A DNA stretch of 6,073 bases from Lysobacterales bacterium (GTDB taxonomy: Bacteria; Pseudomonadota; Gammaproteobacteria; Xanthomonadales; SZUA-36): assembly GCA_030637665.1 (NCBI GenBank), contig DAOWGA010000304.1, positions 1 through 6,073 on the forward strand, in the 5' to 3' direction. The translations under genes were made by a program, and so were the position numbers. The notes under the pieces are model-generated. The model saw only the letters and a program-made list of their open reading frames with translations. It was not told the DNA's origin and ran no database searches. Below are positions 6,032-6,073 of the stretch, one piece after another (the first letter of the stretch is position 1; every line of letters begins with the position of its first letter).

Positions 6032-6073
6032 TTATCCGTAGCGGTACCTGAACCTGCGTTTCCTGGGGTAAGG
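6032..6073 (-). CDS. Possible C-terminal tail of a converging gene (partial)
   Basis: On the minus strand a frame open from the window edge ends at a TAA (6032-6034), eight bases or fewer from the dehalogenase stop. The 13 visible residues read PYPRKRRFRYRYG. An Arg/Tyr-rich basic end is common at real C-termini and is less typical of random frame. With so little sequence I cannot name a product, and this may be non-coding. Confidence 0.3.
   Translation of the reverse strand, partial: PYPRKRRFRYRYG

Overview
The window looks like a chromosomal segment of a gammaproteobacterium with roughly even-to-moderate GC. The pairing of an LdtD-type L,D-transpeptidase with a DUF882/MepK-type peptidase, the E. 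coli-like heme ligands of MsrQ and the general operon style all point there. A marine or environmental lineage is a guess based on the haloalkane dehalogenase; no rRNA or marker gene is present to fix the taxon.

Layout, left to right. (1) At the left edge is the 3' part of a plus-strand gene for a helical, TPR-like protein. It ends 24 bp from the end of a converging minus-strand operon. (2) The minus-strand operon, read from 3352 down to 597, encodes an unrecognised four-helix, histidine-rich membrane protein, then a MepK-like (DUF882, M15-type) murein endopeptidase, then a large LdtD/YcbB-type L,D-transpeptidase. The last two form a maker/cutter pair for 3-3 peptidoglycan cross-links in the periplasm. 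(3) A 177-bp divergent intergenic region (3353-3529) must hold the promoters for both directions. (4) The plus-strand operon is msrP, msrQ and an HLD-I type haloalkane dehalogenase. MsrPQ is the periplasmic/inner-membrane methionine sulfoxide repair system. The dehalogenase start lies inside the end of msrQ (35-bp overlap), so the three are very probably co-transcribed. (5) In the last 42 bases a minus-strand reading frame with a basic, Arg/Tyr-rich C-terminus may be the tail of another converging gene.

Most of the window is well-understood housekeeping or stress biology. The points most worth a second look are: a perfect 17-bp tandem duplication over the start codon of the mepK-like gene, which creates a five-codon upstream ORF whose stop overlaps the real start; the unknown membrane protein heading the cell-wall operon; and the coupling of a dehalogenase to a repair system known to act on hypochlorite damage. 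I found no mobile element, CRISPR array, tRNA or rRNA, and no clear novel defence or biosynthetic system.
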